Source: an uncultured Lewinella sp.
GTDB taxonomy: Bacteria; Bacteroidota; Bacteroidia; Chitinophagales; Saprospiraceae
NCBI GenBank assembly: GCA_937873655.1
Contig: CALMYQ010000014.1
Coordinates: 1-45,415 of the forward strand
Length of the DNA: 45,415 nucleotides
Direction of reading: 5' to 3'
The notes under the pieces are model-generated. The model ran no database searches. It saw nothing but the letters and a program-made list of their open reading frames with translations, and was not told the DNA's origin. Position numbers and translations under genes: made by a program. The stretch's first letter is position 1. Every line of letters begins with the position of its first letter. Below, one piece after another: positions 1 to 6,677 of the stretch.

Positions 1-56
1 GTTGTCAGTTGTCAGTTGTCAGTTGTCAGTTGTCGGTTGTCAGTTGTCAGTTGTCA
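1..56. repeat. Heptamer tandem repeat GTTGTCA
   Basis: Eight consecutive copies of the 7-nt unit GTTGTCA, one with an A-to-G change, start at the window edge and may continue outside it. A related CACTGAT/CACTGAC repeat follows at 80-114, just past the stop of the amidohydrolase gene. Similar low-complexity blocks recur downstream of other genes in this window (23655-23745, 31455-31510, 40974-41010). They look like slippage-prone intergenic filler rather than a regulatory site. Confidence 0.9.
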
Positions 57-111
57 GTGATGCGGTATTTAATTGGTTCCCAACTGACCACTGATCACTG
101 ATCACTGACCA

Positions 112-1497
112 CTAATTCCCGTATTTACCCGCGATCTCCGCCAATTTACCCGCAATAAACTCCCGGCTCAGCCATTGGCCGCGTACCATGACGCCGGACT
201 GGTTCCAGAGGTCATTCAGGTTATTCATCGGGTTGCCGTCGGCAAGGATCAGGTCAGCTGAGGCGCCGACCGTTACGGTACCGAACTGGCCTTGTTTGCC
301 GAAAAAGCGGGCGGGGTTAACGGTACCGCTCTCCAGGATGACATCCACCGGCAGGCCGGCTTCTTCCAGCGCCTTCACTTCGTGGTGCAGCGAAAAACCC
401 GGTACGTTGAACACCTGCGGCGCATCCGACCCTAAAAGCAATCCAACGCCGGTACGGCGGAATGCCCGGAGCATTTTCTGGCGCACGGCGATGAATTGCT
501 TCCATTGGGCCTCGCTATAATCCGGGCTGGTGATCAGGCTGGATTTGCTTTGCCGCCACTGGAAAAGCGTTTTCGGCGACATATATTTCATTTCCGGCTC
601 ATTGGCCAGCACATTGGGGTCCTCGGGGGAAAACCAGCGTACGAACAGGCTTTGGGTCGGCACCACCCAGACGTTGTTGCCTTTGGTCAGGCCGGTCAGT
701 TCGGGGATCGCCTGTTCATCGGCAAACGGCGCCAGGTCGTAGCCGAAGAAGCCCTGGTTTTTCATGGTATCGCGGATGGCGGCGGGCGCCAGTCCTTCCA
801 CGTAGCCGTCCATATGGTCGACTGACGCGTATCCGGATTCCAGCGCGTGCCGGATGCCGACGTCAACCGGCACGTGACCGGCGAAGGTGATGCCCACTTT
901 GCGGGCGGTGCGAACCATGGCGTCGAAAACGTCGAGTTTTACGCCGGGGTGGATTTTGAGGAAGTCATAGCCGTCGTGCTGGTATTTGGTCACCTTTTCC
1001 TGGGCTTCTTCCTGGGTCTGGATCGTGCTGCCGTTGAGGGACGGGCTGGAGGTGAAGATCCGCGGGCTGAGGATCTCGTTGTTTTCCGCCATTTTGCGCA
1101 GCTGGAGGTGGTAGGGCGCTCCGAGCATGCCGCGGATGGTGGTCACCCCGTTGGCCAGGTACAGGAACAGCGTTTCCCTGACCAGCGCATCATCGCCGTT
1201 ATCGGGGGTCGGGATATGGGCGTGCATTTCGGCCAACCCGGGGAGGAGGTATTTCCCCGTTCCGTCGATGATGACAGCCTGTTTGCCCGGTTTGACCTTT
1301 TCGGACGGGCCGATTTTGGCAATTTTACCGGATTTGACGATGACGGTCTGGTTTTCCAGCAAGGTTTGTCCGCCGTCCATAGGCAGGACATTGACGTGGG
1401 TAAAGGCCGTTTCGGGCCCGGCTTTTTTGGCGGATTGGGCATAAAGGGCCAATACACCCAAAGTAAGGGATAAGCTAAGTAACCATTTTTTTGTCAT
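112..1497 (-). CDS. Secreted metal-dependent amidohydrolase family protein
   Basis: Predicted exported hydrolase of the amidohydrolase (imidazolonepropionase/prolidase-like) superfamily, 461 aa from the start chosen here. An upstream in-frame ATG exists at 1533, but the ATG at 1497 opens directly on MTKKWLLSLSL, a short basic region plus hydrophobic core typical of a signal peptide ending near the AQSAKK stretch. Visible superfamily motifs are the HxH metal pair in GLAEMHAHIP, a candidate bridging lysine in FLKIHPG, the metal histidines in FAGHVP and SVDHMDGY, and the metal aspartate in LLLGSDAP. A C-terminal G-x-GADL-like strand (GASADLILADGNP) closes the composite beta domain. Family members cleave cyclic amides or dipeptides, so the substrate cannot be read from sequence. 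The gene stands alone with no operon partner. The family is confident; the substrate is unknown. Confidence 0.9.
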   Translation of the reverse strand: MTKKWLLSLSLTLGVLALYAQSAKKAGPETAFTHVNVLPMDGGQTLLENQTVIVKSGKIAKIGPSEKVKPGKQAVIIDGTGKYLLPGLAEMHAHIPTPDNGDDALVRETLFLYLANGVTTIRGMLGAPYHLQLRKMAENNEILSPRIFTSSPSLNGSTIQTQEEAQEKVTKYQHDGYDFLKIHPGVKLDVFDAMVRTARKVGITFAGHVPVDVGIRHALESGYASVDHMDGYVEGLAPAAIRDTMKNQGFFGYDLAPFADEQAIPELTGLTKGNNVWVVPTQSLFVRWFSPEDPNVLANEPEMKYMSPKTLFQWRQSKSSLITSPDYSEAQWKQFIAVRQKMLRAFRRTGVGLLLGSDAPQVFNVPGFSLHHEVKALEEAGLPVDVILESGTVNPARFFGKQGQFGTVTVGASADLILADGNPMNNLNDLWNQSGVMVRGQWLSREFIAGKLAEIAGKYGN

Positions 1498-1929
1498 TGG
1501 GCAGATTTTTGTGGTGGTTGAATGTATGTGCAATATCGCGAAAAACGGTAGTCATCCTGGAATTTCAGCGGAAACATGCAAAAAACCGCAAGGTCACGCC
1601 TTAGGGTCGGTGAATTAATAAGTGTCGCTTTTTATAGGTCAGGCATTTTGATTCTAGCCAAGGCATGGGTTCCCGACCTTAGCCATAGCTAAGGGAGGCG
1701 GTTCCATAACATGAGCAAGCGATCCCAACGGGTGAATGTTCGGTGAACATTCAAGCGCGCGAACCGCTCGCGGATGGGATGCAAGGAGCAAAAGGCCTCC
1801 TAGGAAAGTGGACAGTTATTATTTCAGCGGTCCTTAAATCAACTGTTTAGTTGGCAGTCCACAGTCTTCAGTTGGCAGCACCCCGACTGCGGGCTGAGGG
1901 CCGGCAAACTACCGGTTATATATATAGGA
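1498..1929. other. Non-coding gap with two hairpins and a tandem-repeat scar
   Basis: No credible gene is seen here. There are two clear inverted repeats: CCTTAGC-CATA-GCTAAGG at 1677-1694 and GAATGTTC-GGT-GAACATTC at 1734-1752. Around 1852-1880 lies a degenerate cagtTGGCAGT-type scar like the one at 23655. The hairpin-rich part (about 1620-1830) could be a decayed mobile element or a structured RNA. I recognise no known RNA family in it. Confidence 0.5.
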
Positions 1930-1936
1930 TGACTTA

Positions 1937-2138
1937 TGCGAATTAGGGGCTAAATTCCCCGCAAAAGTGCCGTTAGGCACAATATATTGGTAGAATAATG
2001 GTTTTGAGCCGGTTTGGCGTGCCGTAGGTACGCAATATGGGGTCGCGATATTGCGTACCTACGGCACGCTGAACGCCGTTTGACCCATTCGTCTACCGAG
2101 AGTTGATCCCTACGGGATCTTTTTGCCCCTAATTCGCA
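1937..2138. mobile_element. MITE-like element, 202 bp, with 14-bp TIRs and a 7-bp TSD
   Basis: Perfect 14-bp terminal inverted repeats, TGCGAATTAGGGGC at 1937-1950 and its complement at 2125-2138, are flanked by the 7-bp direct repeat TGACTTA (1930-1936 and 2139-2145). Inside is a 21-bp perfect inverted repeat (2018-2038 with 2048-2068, 9-nt loop) containing GCCGTAGGTACGC. Two small hairpins, GTGCC-GTTA-GGCAC and GATCCC-TAC-GGGATC, are also present. No transposase is encoded, so it must be moved in trans. The reading frame that crosses it on the minus strand is fortuitous. The whole element is palindrome-rich and would fold strongly as RNA. Confidence 0.8.
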
Positions 2139-2249
2139 TGACTTATACCTGAAATGCATTAACGGCGGGAATGGGCGGTATGGTATGGCGAGGGATAAGT
2201 GGTTTTTTGCTTTGAATCGATCCGGGTGTTTTTTGAACCATTGAGGTTT

Positions 2250-2533
2250 GACTCGTAAGGCTGCATTTCTTTTCTTGGATGATGCCTTGAGGCTGTTCAA
2301 GAAAAGTGATTTGCACGCAAAGACGCTAAGACGCAAAGCTTTGATTTTCATCATGCTGCGCGCGCTAAAAATCGGGTTGACACAAAATTTTGAACGGTCT
2401 CGATACATTCTGGAGAGATGCCAGGCACTTCGGAAGTGCCTGGCATCTGGCCCCCCCTTTTGAGGGCCCTCAAGGCCCGAAATCCCGCCGCTAGAAGTTC
2501 CTGGCGAGGTACGAGCCCTGGAAATATTCAAGG
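2250..2533 (-). repeat. Conserved trailer of CRISPR array 1 (copy A)
   Basis: A 284-nt block at the leader-distal end of array 1 is nearly identical to 6395-6677 at the corresponding end of array 2. It contains a decayed repeat (TTGGATGATGCC near 2275-2286), a cacGCAAAGACGCTAAGACGCAAAG-like tract, a collapsed repeat GTCT-CGATACATTCTGG at 2397-2413, and a 33-nt palindrome at 2416-2448 (arms AGATGCCAGGCACTTC and its complement, one loop base). A 14-nt palindrome TTGAGGGCCCTCAA follows at 2460-2473. The palindrome lies where an array transcript would end, but there is no U-tract, so a terminator role is only possible. No gene is present. Confidence 0.8.
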
Positions 2534-3596
2534 CGGGAAATCCTACTTTACCTGGATGATGGTTTCTGACTTTTTGATCTCCACTTATGATGTAATCGAA
2601 CAATTTTGTCTTAATCCTACTTTACCTGGATAATGGTTTCTGACCCGACGCATGGAAAGCGGCAAAAGAGGAATATGGGTCTTAATCCTACTTTACCTGG
2701 ATAATGGTTTCTGACCCGACGCATGGAAAGCGGCAAAAGAGGAATATGGGTCTTAATCCTACTTTACCTGGATGATGGTTTCTGACCCTGACAAACCTGT
2801 GGGGCTCATGTTCGCTGTTGTGGTCTTAATCCTACTTTACCTGGATGATGGTTTCTGACAAAGATAAACCGGCGGACGTCTGTAAACCGTCGCAGACGGG
2901 TCTTAATCCTACTTTACCTGGATGATGGTTTCTGACCCAAAGTCGGTGGACTATGACTGGGATATGATCGGTCTTAATCCTACTTTACCTGGATGATGGT
3001 TTCTGACCGATAAAGCTTTGGCGTAAAAGAAAAAAAAGTCATGGTCTTAATCCTACTTTACCTGGATGATGGTTTCTGACTTAGACCTCCTTTTAATAGG
3101 AAAGATCAACCAATTTTAAGTCTTAATCCTACTTTACCTGGATGATGGTTTCTGACCCACTATAATAGTAATAACAGGTCGTTCGATTATCGGGTCTTAA
3201 TCCTACTTTACCTGGATGATGGTTTCTGACTAATTAATCAAGAAGTATCGCAGGTGGGGCGTTGGTCTTAATCCTACTTTACCTGGATGATGGTTTCTGA
3301 CTGGCAACGCGTGGGTTCATGGCAACGCGTGGGTTCATGGGTCTTAATCCTACTTTACCTGGATGATGGTTTCTGACCTGCGCAATGTGGTTTCTTCCGT
3401 ATTCGGGATCAAACGTCTTAATCCTACTTTACCTGGATGATGGTTTCTGACAGGAGGTCGCATACTACCTCCGCAAGTGCGAAAAAGTCTTAATCCTACT
3501 TTACCTGGATGATGGTTTCTGACTCGGCAACGCCGTGCCAACCTATACGGTTAAGGCGAGTCTTAATCCTACTTTACCTGGATGATGGTTTCTGAC
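2534..3596 (-). CRISPR. CRISPR array 1: 15 repeats of 37 nt, 14 spacers
   Basis: On the plus strand the repeat starts GTCTTAATCC, continues TACTTTACCT and ends GGATGATGGTTTCTGAC. Repeat starts are 2534 (first five bases degenerate), 2608, 2679, 2750, 2823, 2900, 2971, 3044, 3120, 3194, 3265, 3341, 3415, 3487 and 3560. Spacers are 34-40 nt. The transcribed strand is inferred to be minus: the degenerate repeat is at 2534, the conserved leader is at 3597-3698, and the minus-strand repeat ends in ATTAAGAC, resembling the 8-nt 5' handle ATTGAAAC/G of type III crRNAs. Repeats at 2608 and 2679 share a G-to-A change (GATAATGG) and are followed by the same spacer. The spacer at 3302-3340 is internally repetitive. 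Confidence 0.98.
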
Positions 3597-3698
3597 AGCC
3601 AATTTTGATACAATCCTGATACGCAATCATTTAGCACAAGTGACCGGATCAAAAAAAGGCCGTTTTCTTGCTTCATTTGGTAAAAATAGCTCATTTTT
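3597..3698 (-). promoter_or_regulatory. Leader of CRISPR array 1
   Basis: AT-rich 102-nt stretch between the newest repeat of array 1 and the cas2 stop codon. It aligns without gaps over 100 nt to 7892-7991, the corresponding sequence of array 2. Shared blocks include ATTTT, CACAAGTGA, an A-run followed by GGCCG, and TAAAAATAGC followed by ATTTTTT. Conservation at the same offset from both arrays, directly beside the adaptation genes, marks it as the leader carrying the array promoter and integration signals. I could not assign the promoter boxes. Confidence 0.85.
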
Positions 3699-4178
3699 TC
3701 AGATTATCAAAACATTCACCGGTTTGGTTACCAGGTCGAATTCAACGTTTTTGCCGATCACGCGCATGTGACGGAATTTATCTTCGGGGACCGGCAACAG
3801 AAAGATGCTGTCGTGGTTGTCGTACAACGCGTTGATCTCCCGCAGCACGTCGGCAATCTCGCGGTAGGCCTGCGCCGGGGTTTTGGCCAGGTAGACCGAT
3901 TTCTGCACGCGCATGCACCCCTTGGCGATCAGGTATTTCGCGATCTGGGTCCGGATCTTATTGTCTTCGATATCGTACATAATGAAATAGAGCATACGGT
4001 CGTCGTTTAGGGGTGTTTGCTCCTGCAGCCATTCCATCAACCGGCTGATCCGGTCGGGGAGGGCCGTTCCGTCAGCTGCCGGCTCTCCTTCTGCGGCGCG
4101 CCATTTGATCACCGGCCGTTTGTCGGGCAGGCCCGATTTTTTCAGGAGGCCGGTGAGGTGGTGATTTTTTTTCGGCAT
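3699..4178 (-). CDS. cas2: CRISPR-associated endoribonuclease-fold protein Cas2 with an N-terminal extension
   Basis: Cas2 forms the dimer core of the Cas1-Cas2 spacer integrase. The 98-aa core begins at residue 62 (MLYFIMYDI, beta-1 with the conserved Asp69) and continues through the RIQK-like helix and the LLPVPEDKF strand, a normal Cas2 length. Ahead of it are 61 extra residues, basic at first (MPKKNHHLTGLLKKSG) and ending in an amphipathic stretch (LPDRISRLMEWLQEQ). If translation starts instead at the ATG at 3995 the protein is ordinary Cas2. The frame is open with codon use like the core, so I annotate the longer form. It is the last gene of cas1-primpol-cas2 and its stop abuts the leader of array 1. 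The function of the extension is unknown. Confidence 0.93.
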   Translation of the reverse strand: MPKKNHHLTGLLKKSGLPDKRPVIKWRAAEGEPAADGTALPDRISRLMEWLQEQTPLNDDRMLYFIMYDIEDNKIRTQIAKYLIAKGCMRVQKSVYLAKTPAQAYREIADVLREINALYDNHDSIFLLPVPEDKFRHMRVIGKNVEFDLVTKPVNVLII

Positions 4179-4185
4179 GGGGTAA

Positions 4186-4279
4186 TTTATTGTTGTTTAT
4201 TGTTGTTTATTGTTGTTTGTTGTTTGCTCCGCCCGCCGAAGCCTCGGCGAAGGCGGGTTTGTTGTTGTTGTTGTGCCGG
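4186..4279. repeat. TTGTTGTTTA microsatellite plus recurrent GC-rich hairpin
   Basis: Between the primase-polymerase stop and cas2 are three to four copies of a TATTGTTGTT unit and a second TTGTTG run at 4260-4275. They flank a hairpin whose arms CCCGCC and GGCGGG enclose GAAGCCTCGGCGAA (4233-4258). A cognate of the hairpin is seen at 18834-18863, and a looser one at 40926-40968. The block interrupts an otherwise tight operon, so cas2 may be translated less efficiently or from its own signal. Confidence 0.75.
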
Positions 4280-5260
4280 TCAAATTTCCGCGTCCAGGAG
4301 GATGGCCTCGAGGGTAGCGGCCAGGATTTGGGTCAGTTCCGGGTCGCAGCCGCGCTTGGCGGTCGGGATGACCGAGAAACCGGACTTGCCGTAGTAGACG
4401 TTGACCTCGGCGCGTTTGAATTCCTGTTGGAGCGCGAAGCATTTTCCGTATTGGATATTGCGCACCTCCGGCAAGGTCAGTTGTCTGGCTTCCATCCAGG
4501 TTTTGACGGCCGCTTCAAACCGTTCCAGCGGTTCAGGAACGAGTATGGGACCCGGTTGGGGCCGACGAGGGCGGGCGCCCAGTTTTTCCATGACCTGGCG
4601 GTATACGGCGGGGCTCAGCGGGTTCTCCGGTCCTGTTTCGGCTATGCTCGTTCCGTCTTCCGGCAGATCAAACAAACCGGGCGCCGGACCTTCGAGCGGC
4701 ACGGGATCAGGCCTGAAAAAGGCCTCCGGGTCGCTGCTCAGAAAGCAGGCGCGGGTAGCGTCGCTCGTCCGGAGGTCCAGACCTTCTGCCAGGTCGTACT
4801 GCCGGGCAAAATCGTGGGCGAATTGCCGGTAATAGTCCGAATATTGCTTGGTATGGGCAATTGGCTGAGCCAGCTTGAACAGCACCTTAAGCCCCTGCCC
4901 TGACGGAGATACGAAGATCAACGCGGCGCGTTCGTCCTGCGCGAGGATTGTTTTGAGTTTTTGCGGTCCGTCCGGGCATTGGTCGATATCCAGGAACAGG
5001 CCGGTTGCCGCAACCAGATTCGCACTTTGCCGAACCGCAGGGTTGAACGCGGCCGCGACGCAGTAAGGCAATCTGATCTTGAGGCGGCGATAAGCCTCGA
5101 CCCCAAGGGAACGCACACGCCGCAATTGGGTTATATCGGCCGCCAGTTGTTCATCGGTGCGAATGCGCACGGTCAGGTCGCCGACATTAACCACATCCAG
5201 CGGATCACCGGACTGATCGATGCGTTTGCCGCAACTCAGCGTCATTTCAATCCGCTCCAT
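4280..5260 (-). CDS. CRISPR-associated primase-polymerase (CAPP-like, VirE-N/BT4734-type AEP)
   Basis: Archaeo-eukaryotic-type primase-polymerase, predicted to synthesise DNA or primers during spacer acquisition; CAPP proteins are known to occur with Cas1-Cas2 in type III loci. From the ATG at 5260 it is 326 aa; the ATG at 5245, one base after the cas1 stop, is equally plausible. The N-terminal part MTLSCGKRIDQSGDPL matches the opening of the Bacteroidota VirE-N/BT4734 fold. The catalytic DID lies in GLFLDIDQCPD (about residues 91-93), followed by the nucleotide-binding SPSGQGLKVLFKL (about 118-130), and SDATRACFLSSDP carries the likely third metal or phosphate residues. There is no helicase or zinc ribbon, and the C-terminal ~110 residues are unassigned. 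It overlaps cas1 by 14 bp and precedes cas2, so it belongs to the adaptation operon. Confidence 0.9.
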   Translation of the reverse strand: MERIEMTLSCGKRIDQSGDPLDVVNVGDLTVRIRTDEQLAADITQLRRVRSLGVEAYRRLKIRLPYCVAAAFNPAVRQSANLVAATGLFLDIDQCPDGPQKLKTILAQDERAALIFVSPSGQGLKVLFKLAQPIAHTKQYSDYYRQFAHDFARQYDLAEGLDLRTSDATRACFLSSDPEAFFRPDPVPLEGPAPGLFDLPEDGTSIAETGPENPLSPAVYRQVMEKLGARPRRPQPGPILVPEPLERFEAAVKTWMEARQLTLPEVRNIQYGKCFALQQEFKRAEVNVYYGKSGFSVIPTAKRGCDPELTQILAATLEAILLDAEI

Positions 5261-6236
5261 CAGCCGCAAGGTTTTTGAATTGTTGCGCCAACCGCTGGGC
5301 AAACAGATCCAGGTGAACAAACCGCGAACGGTCAAGACCTTCAAAAGGGATCACTTCTTCAAAAAAATCGGTGAACGACTGAATGAGGATGCGCTTACCC
5401 TGATCATTGAGCCACCATCCGCCGTTATCGGTATCAAAGAATTCCCTGAAAATAACCTGCTGGCGACACAGGTGAAAGACCACCCAGTCCGCCCAAACCC
5501 GGAATGGTTCGATACAATCGTAGGTCAGCACGGGCCGGTTGTACTCATCGCGGTGCAATACGCCGATACTGGGGTCAATTCCCGCGCGAAGCAGCGCCGA
5601 TTCGAGCCTCCCGTACAACATGCCGTAAGCATAGTTGAGCAAGGAATTGGCCATGTCCATAGCGGGGTGTTTGCTGCGGCGGTCAAACCGGTATTGGTCC
5701 GGCAGGCAGTGGTTGACGGCCTCAAAATACAGGCGCGACGCGTATCCTTCCAATGCGCGCAGCCGCGGGCCGGTTTCTTGAACGGATGCGCCCGTTACGG
5801 CGGCGAGTTGCCTGCGGGTTTCCTCCATTTTCCGAACGGCTTCGGAGACGGTTTTCAGCGGACCGTCCTGCGGCACAATGGCCTGGAGCAACAGGGACTG
5901 GCCCTCAACCTTCCGGTCGAGCAGGCCGGTCACCCAGGGCAGGGCTTCGGGCGAGCGGCTGAAGGCAAGCTGGTTCTTGCGAATGGTGCTGATGGAGCCG
6001 AAGCGATGGTTCCAGAGCCGGCCAAGCGGGTCGCCGCGCCGGTCGGACAGCAATACGTCTATCCCCATATCCAATGCGGCAAACAGCGCATCCGTACTCA
6101 GGGTTACGCCCCGGTGGAGGGTGAGGGTCTTCACCTGGCCGGCGGGTACGGTACTGATCCCGTCCTTGTGTTTGACGGAAAAGATCCCGTCGCGGATGCG
6201 CAACGACGCGCCGAATTGCGTGATAACGAGGTCCAT
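5247..6236 (-). CDS. cas1: CRISPR-associated integrase Cas1
   Basis: Catalytic subunit of the spacer integrase, 329 aa. The start at 6236 (MDLVITQFGASLRIRDG) is the canonical Cas1 opening beta strand. The frame stays open to 6359, but that extra stretch covers the conserved operator-like block at 6261-6296 and reads as non-Cas1 sequence. The metal-binding set is visible: Glu in RALEGYASRLYF, His in SIGVLHRDEYNRP and Asp in TYDCIEPFR. The length and the two-domain layout (N-terminal beta, C-terminal helical) are normal. It is first gene of the adaptation operon, overlaps the primase-polymerase by 14 bp, and lies downstream of array 2's trailer. There is no cas4 and no fused reverse transcriptase. 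Confidence 0.97.
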   Translation of the reverse strand: MDLVITQFGASLRIRDGIFSVKHKDGISTVPAGQVKTLTLHRGVTLSTDALFAALDMGIDVLLSDRRGDPLGRLWNHRFGSISTIRKNQLAFSRSPEALPWVTGLLDRKVEGQSLLLQAIVPQDGPLKTVSEAVRKMEETRRQLAAVTGASVQETGPRLRALEGYASRLYFEAVNHCLPDQYRFDRRSKHPAMDMANSLLNYAYGMLYGRLESALLRAGIDPSIGVLHRDEYNRPVLTYDCIEPFRVWADWVVFHLCRQQVIFREFFDTDNGGWWLNDQGKRILIQSFTDFFEEVIPFEGLDRSRFVHLDLFAQRLAQQFKNLAADGAD

Positions 6237-6260
6237 GAATATTTTTTCATTTTGGCTGCA

Positions 6261-6296
6261 ATATGCAGTCGGAAAATGCAGCCTGTTTTCATTTTT
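6261..6296. promoter_or_regulatory. Putative WYL-regulator operator upstream of cas1
   Basis: 36-bp block identical at 33 positions to 16553-16588 in the WYL/cas6 intergenic region. Its core is the imperfect palindrome TGCAGT-CGGAA-AATGCA at 6264-6280, followed by a conserved TTTCATTTTT tail. It ends about 25 nt before the cas1 start codon, where a regulator would overlap the promoter or block elongation. A further CTGCAATATGCAG palindrome overlaps its edge. The role is inferred from conservation and position; no other copy was noticed in the window. Confidence 0.65.
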
Positions 6297-6394
6297 TCCC
6301 GGGCATACCATTTGATGGAAAAATTCCCAGATTCCGGGGCCCTTTACGTCAGGCTGCAACTACCCGTTGCATCCCGGATTGCGAAGCCTACAGG

Positions 6395-6677
6395 GATTCG
6401 TAAGCCTGCTCTACTTTACCTGGATGATACCTTGAGGCTGTTCAAAAAAGTGATTCGCACGCTAAGACGCAAAGACGCAAGGCTTTGATTTTCATCACGC
6501 TGCGCGCGCTAAAAATCGGGTTGACACAAAATCTTGAACGGTCTCGATACATTCTGGAGAGATGCCAGGCACTTCGAAGTGCCTGGCATCTGGAAAACCC
6601 CTTTTGAGGGCCCCCAAGGCCCGAAATCCCGCCGCTAGAAGTTCTTGGCGAGGTACGAGCCCTGGAAATGCTCAAGG
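6395..6677 (-). repeat. Conserved trailer of CRISPR array 2 (copy B) with fossil repeat
   Basis: Near-identical to 2250-2533. At 6411-6430 it begins with 20 nt exactly matching the interior of the array 2 repeat (CTACTTTACCTGGATGATAC), a fossil repeat about 250 nt beyond the present array end. At 6541-6557, GTCT joined to CGATACATTCTGG looks like a repeat that lost its middle. A 32-nt perfect palindrome (arms AGATGCCAGGCACTTC and complement) sits at 6560-6591. No gene is present. The block separates array 2 from the cas1 promoter region. Confidence 0.8.

Noticed and set aside
1620..1830. A known structured RNA (6S, tmRNA, RNase P, group II intron)
   Set aside because: Two hairpins are present but none of the conserved cores of these RNAs was found.
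2250..2533. The 284-nt block at the low-coordinate side of array 1 as the leader
   Set aside because: The repeat touching it has lost its first five bases, fossil repeats lie inside it, and the repeat would end in the wrong handle. The opposite side has a second conserved block and no repeat decay, so this is the trailer.
1950..2603. A 217-codon minus-strand frame across the MITE and trailer
   Set aside because: It is composed of inverted repeats, palindromes and a CRISPR repeat, with no protein-like pattern.
3350..3541. Short frames inside the CRISPR arrays
   Set aside because: They translate repeats and spacers; the same peptide (RNHHPGKVGL) recurs with every repeat.
6237..6359. N-terminal 41-residue extension of Cas1
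   Set aside because: The extra residues are unlike Cas1 and are encoded by the conserved operator-like block, so the start at 6236 is preferred.
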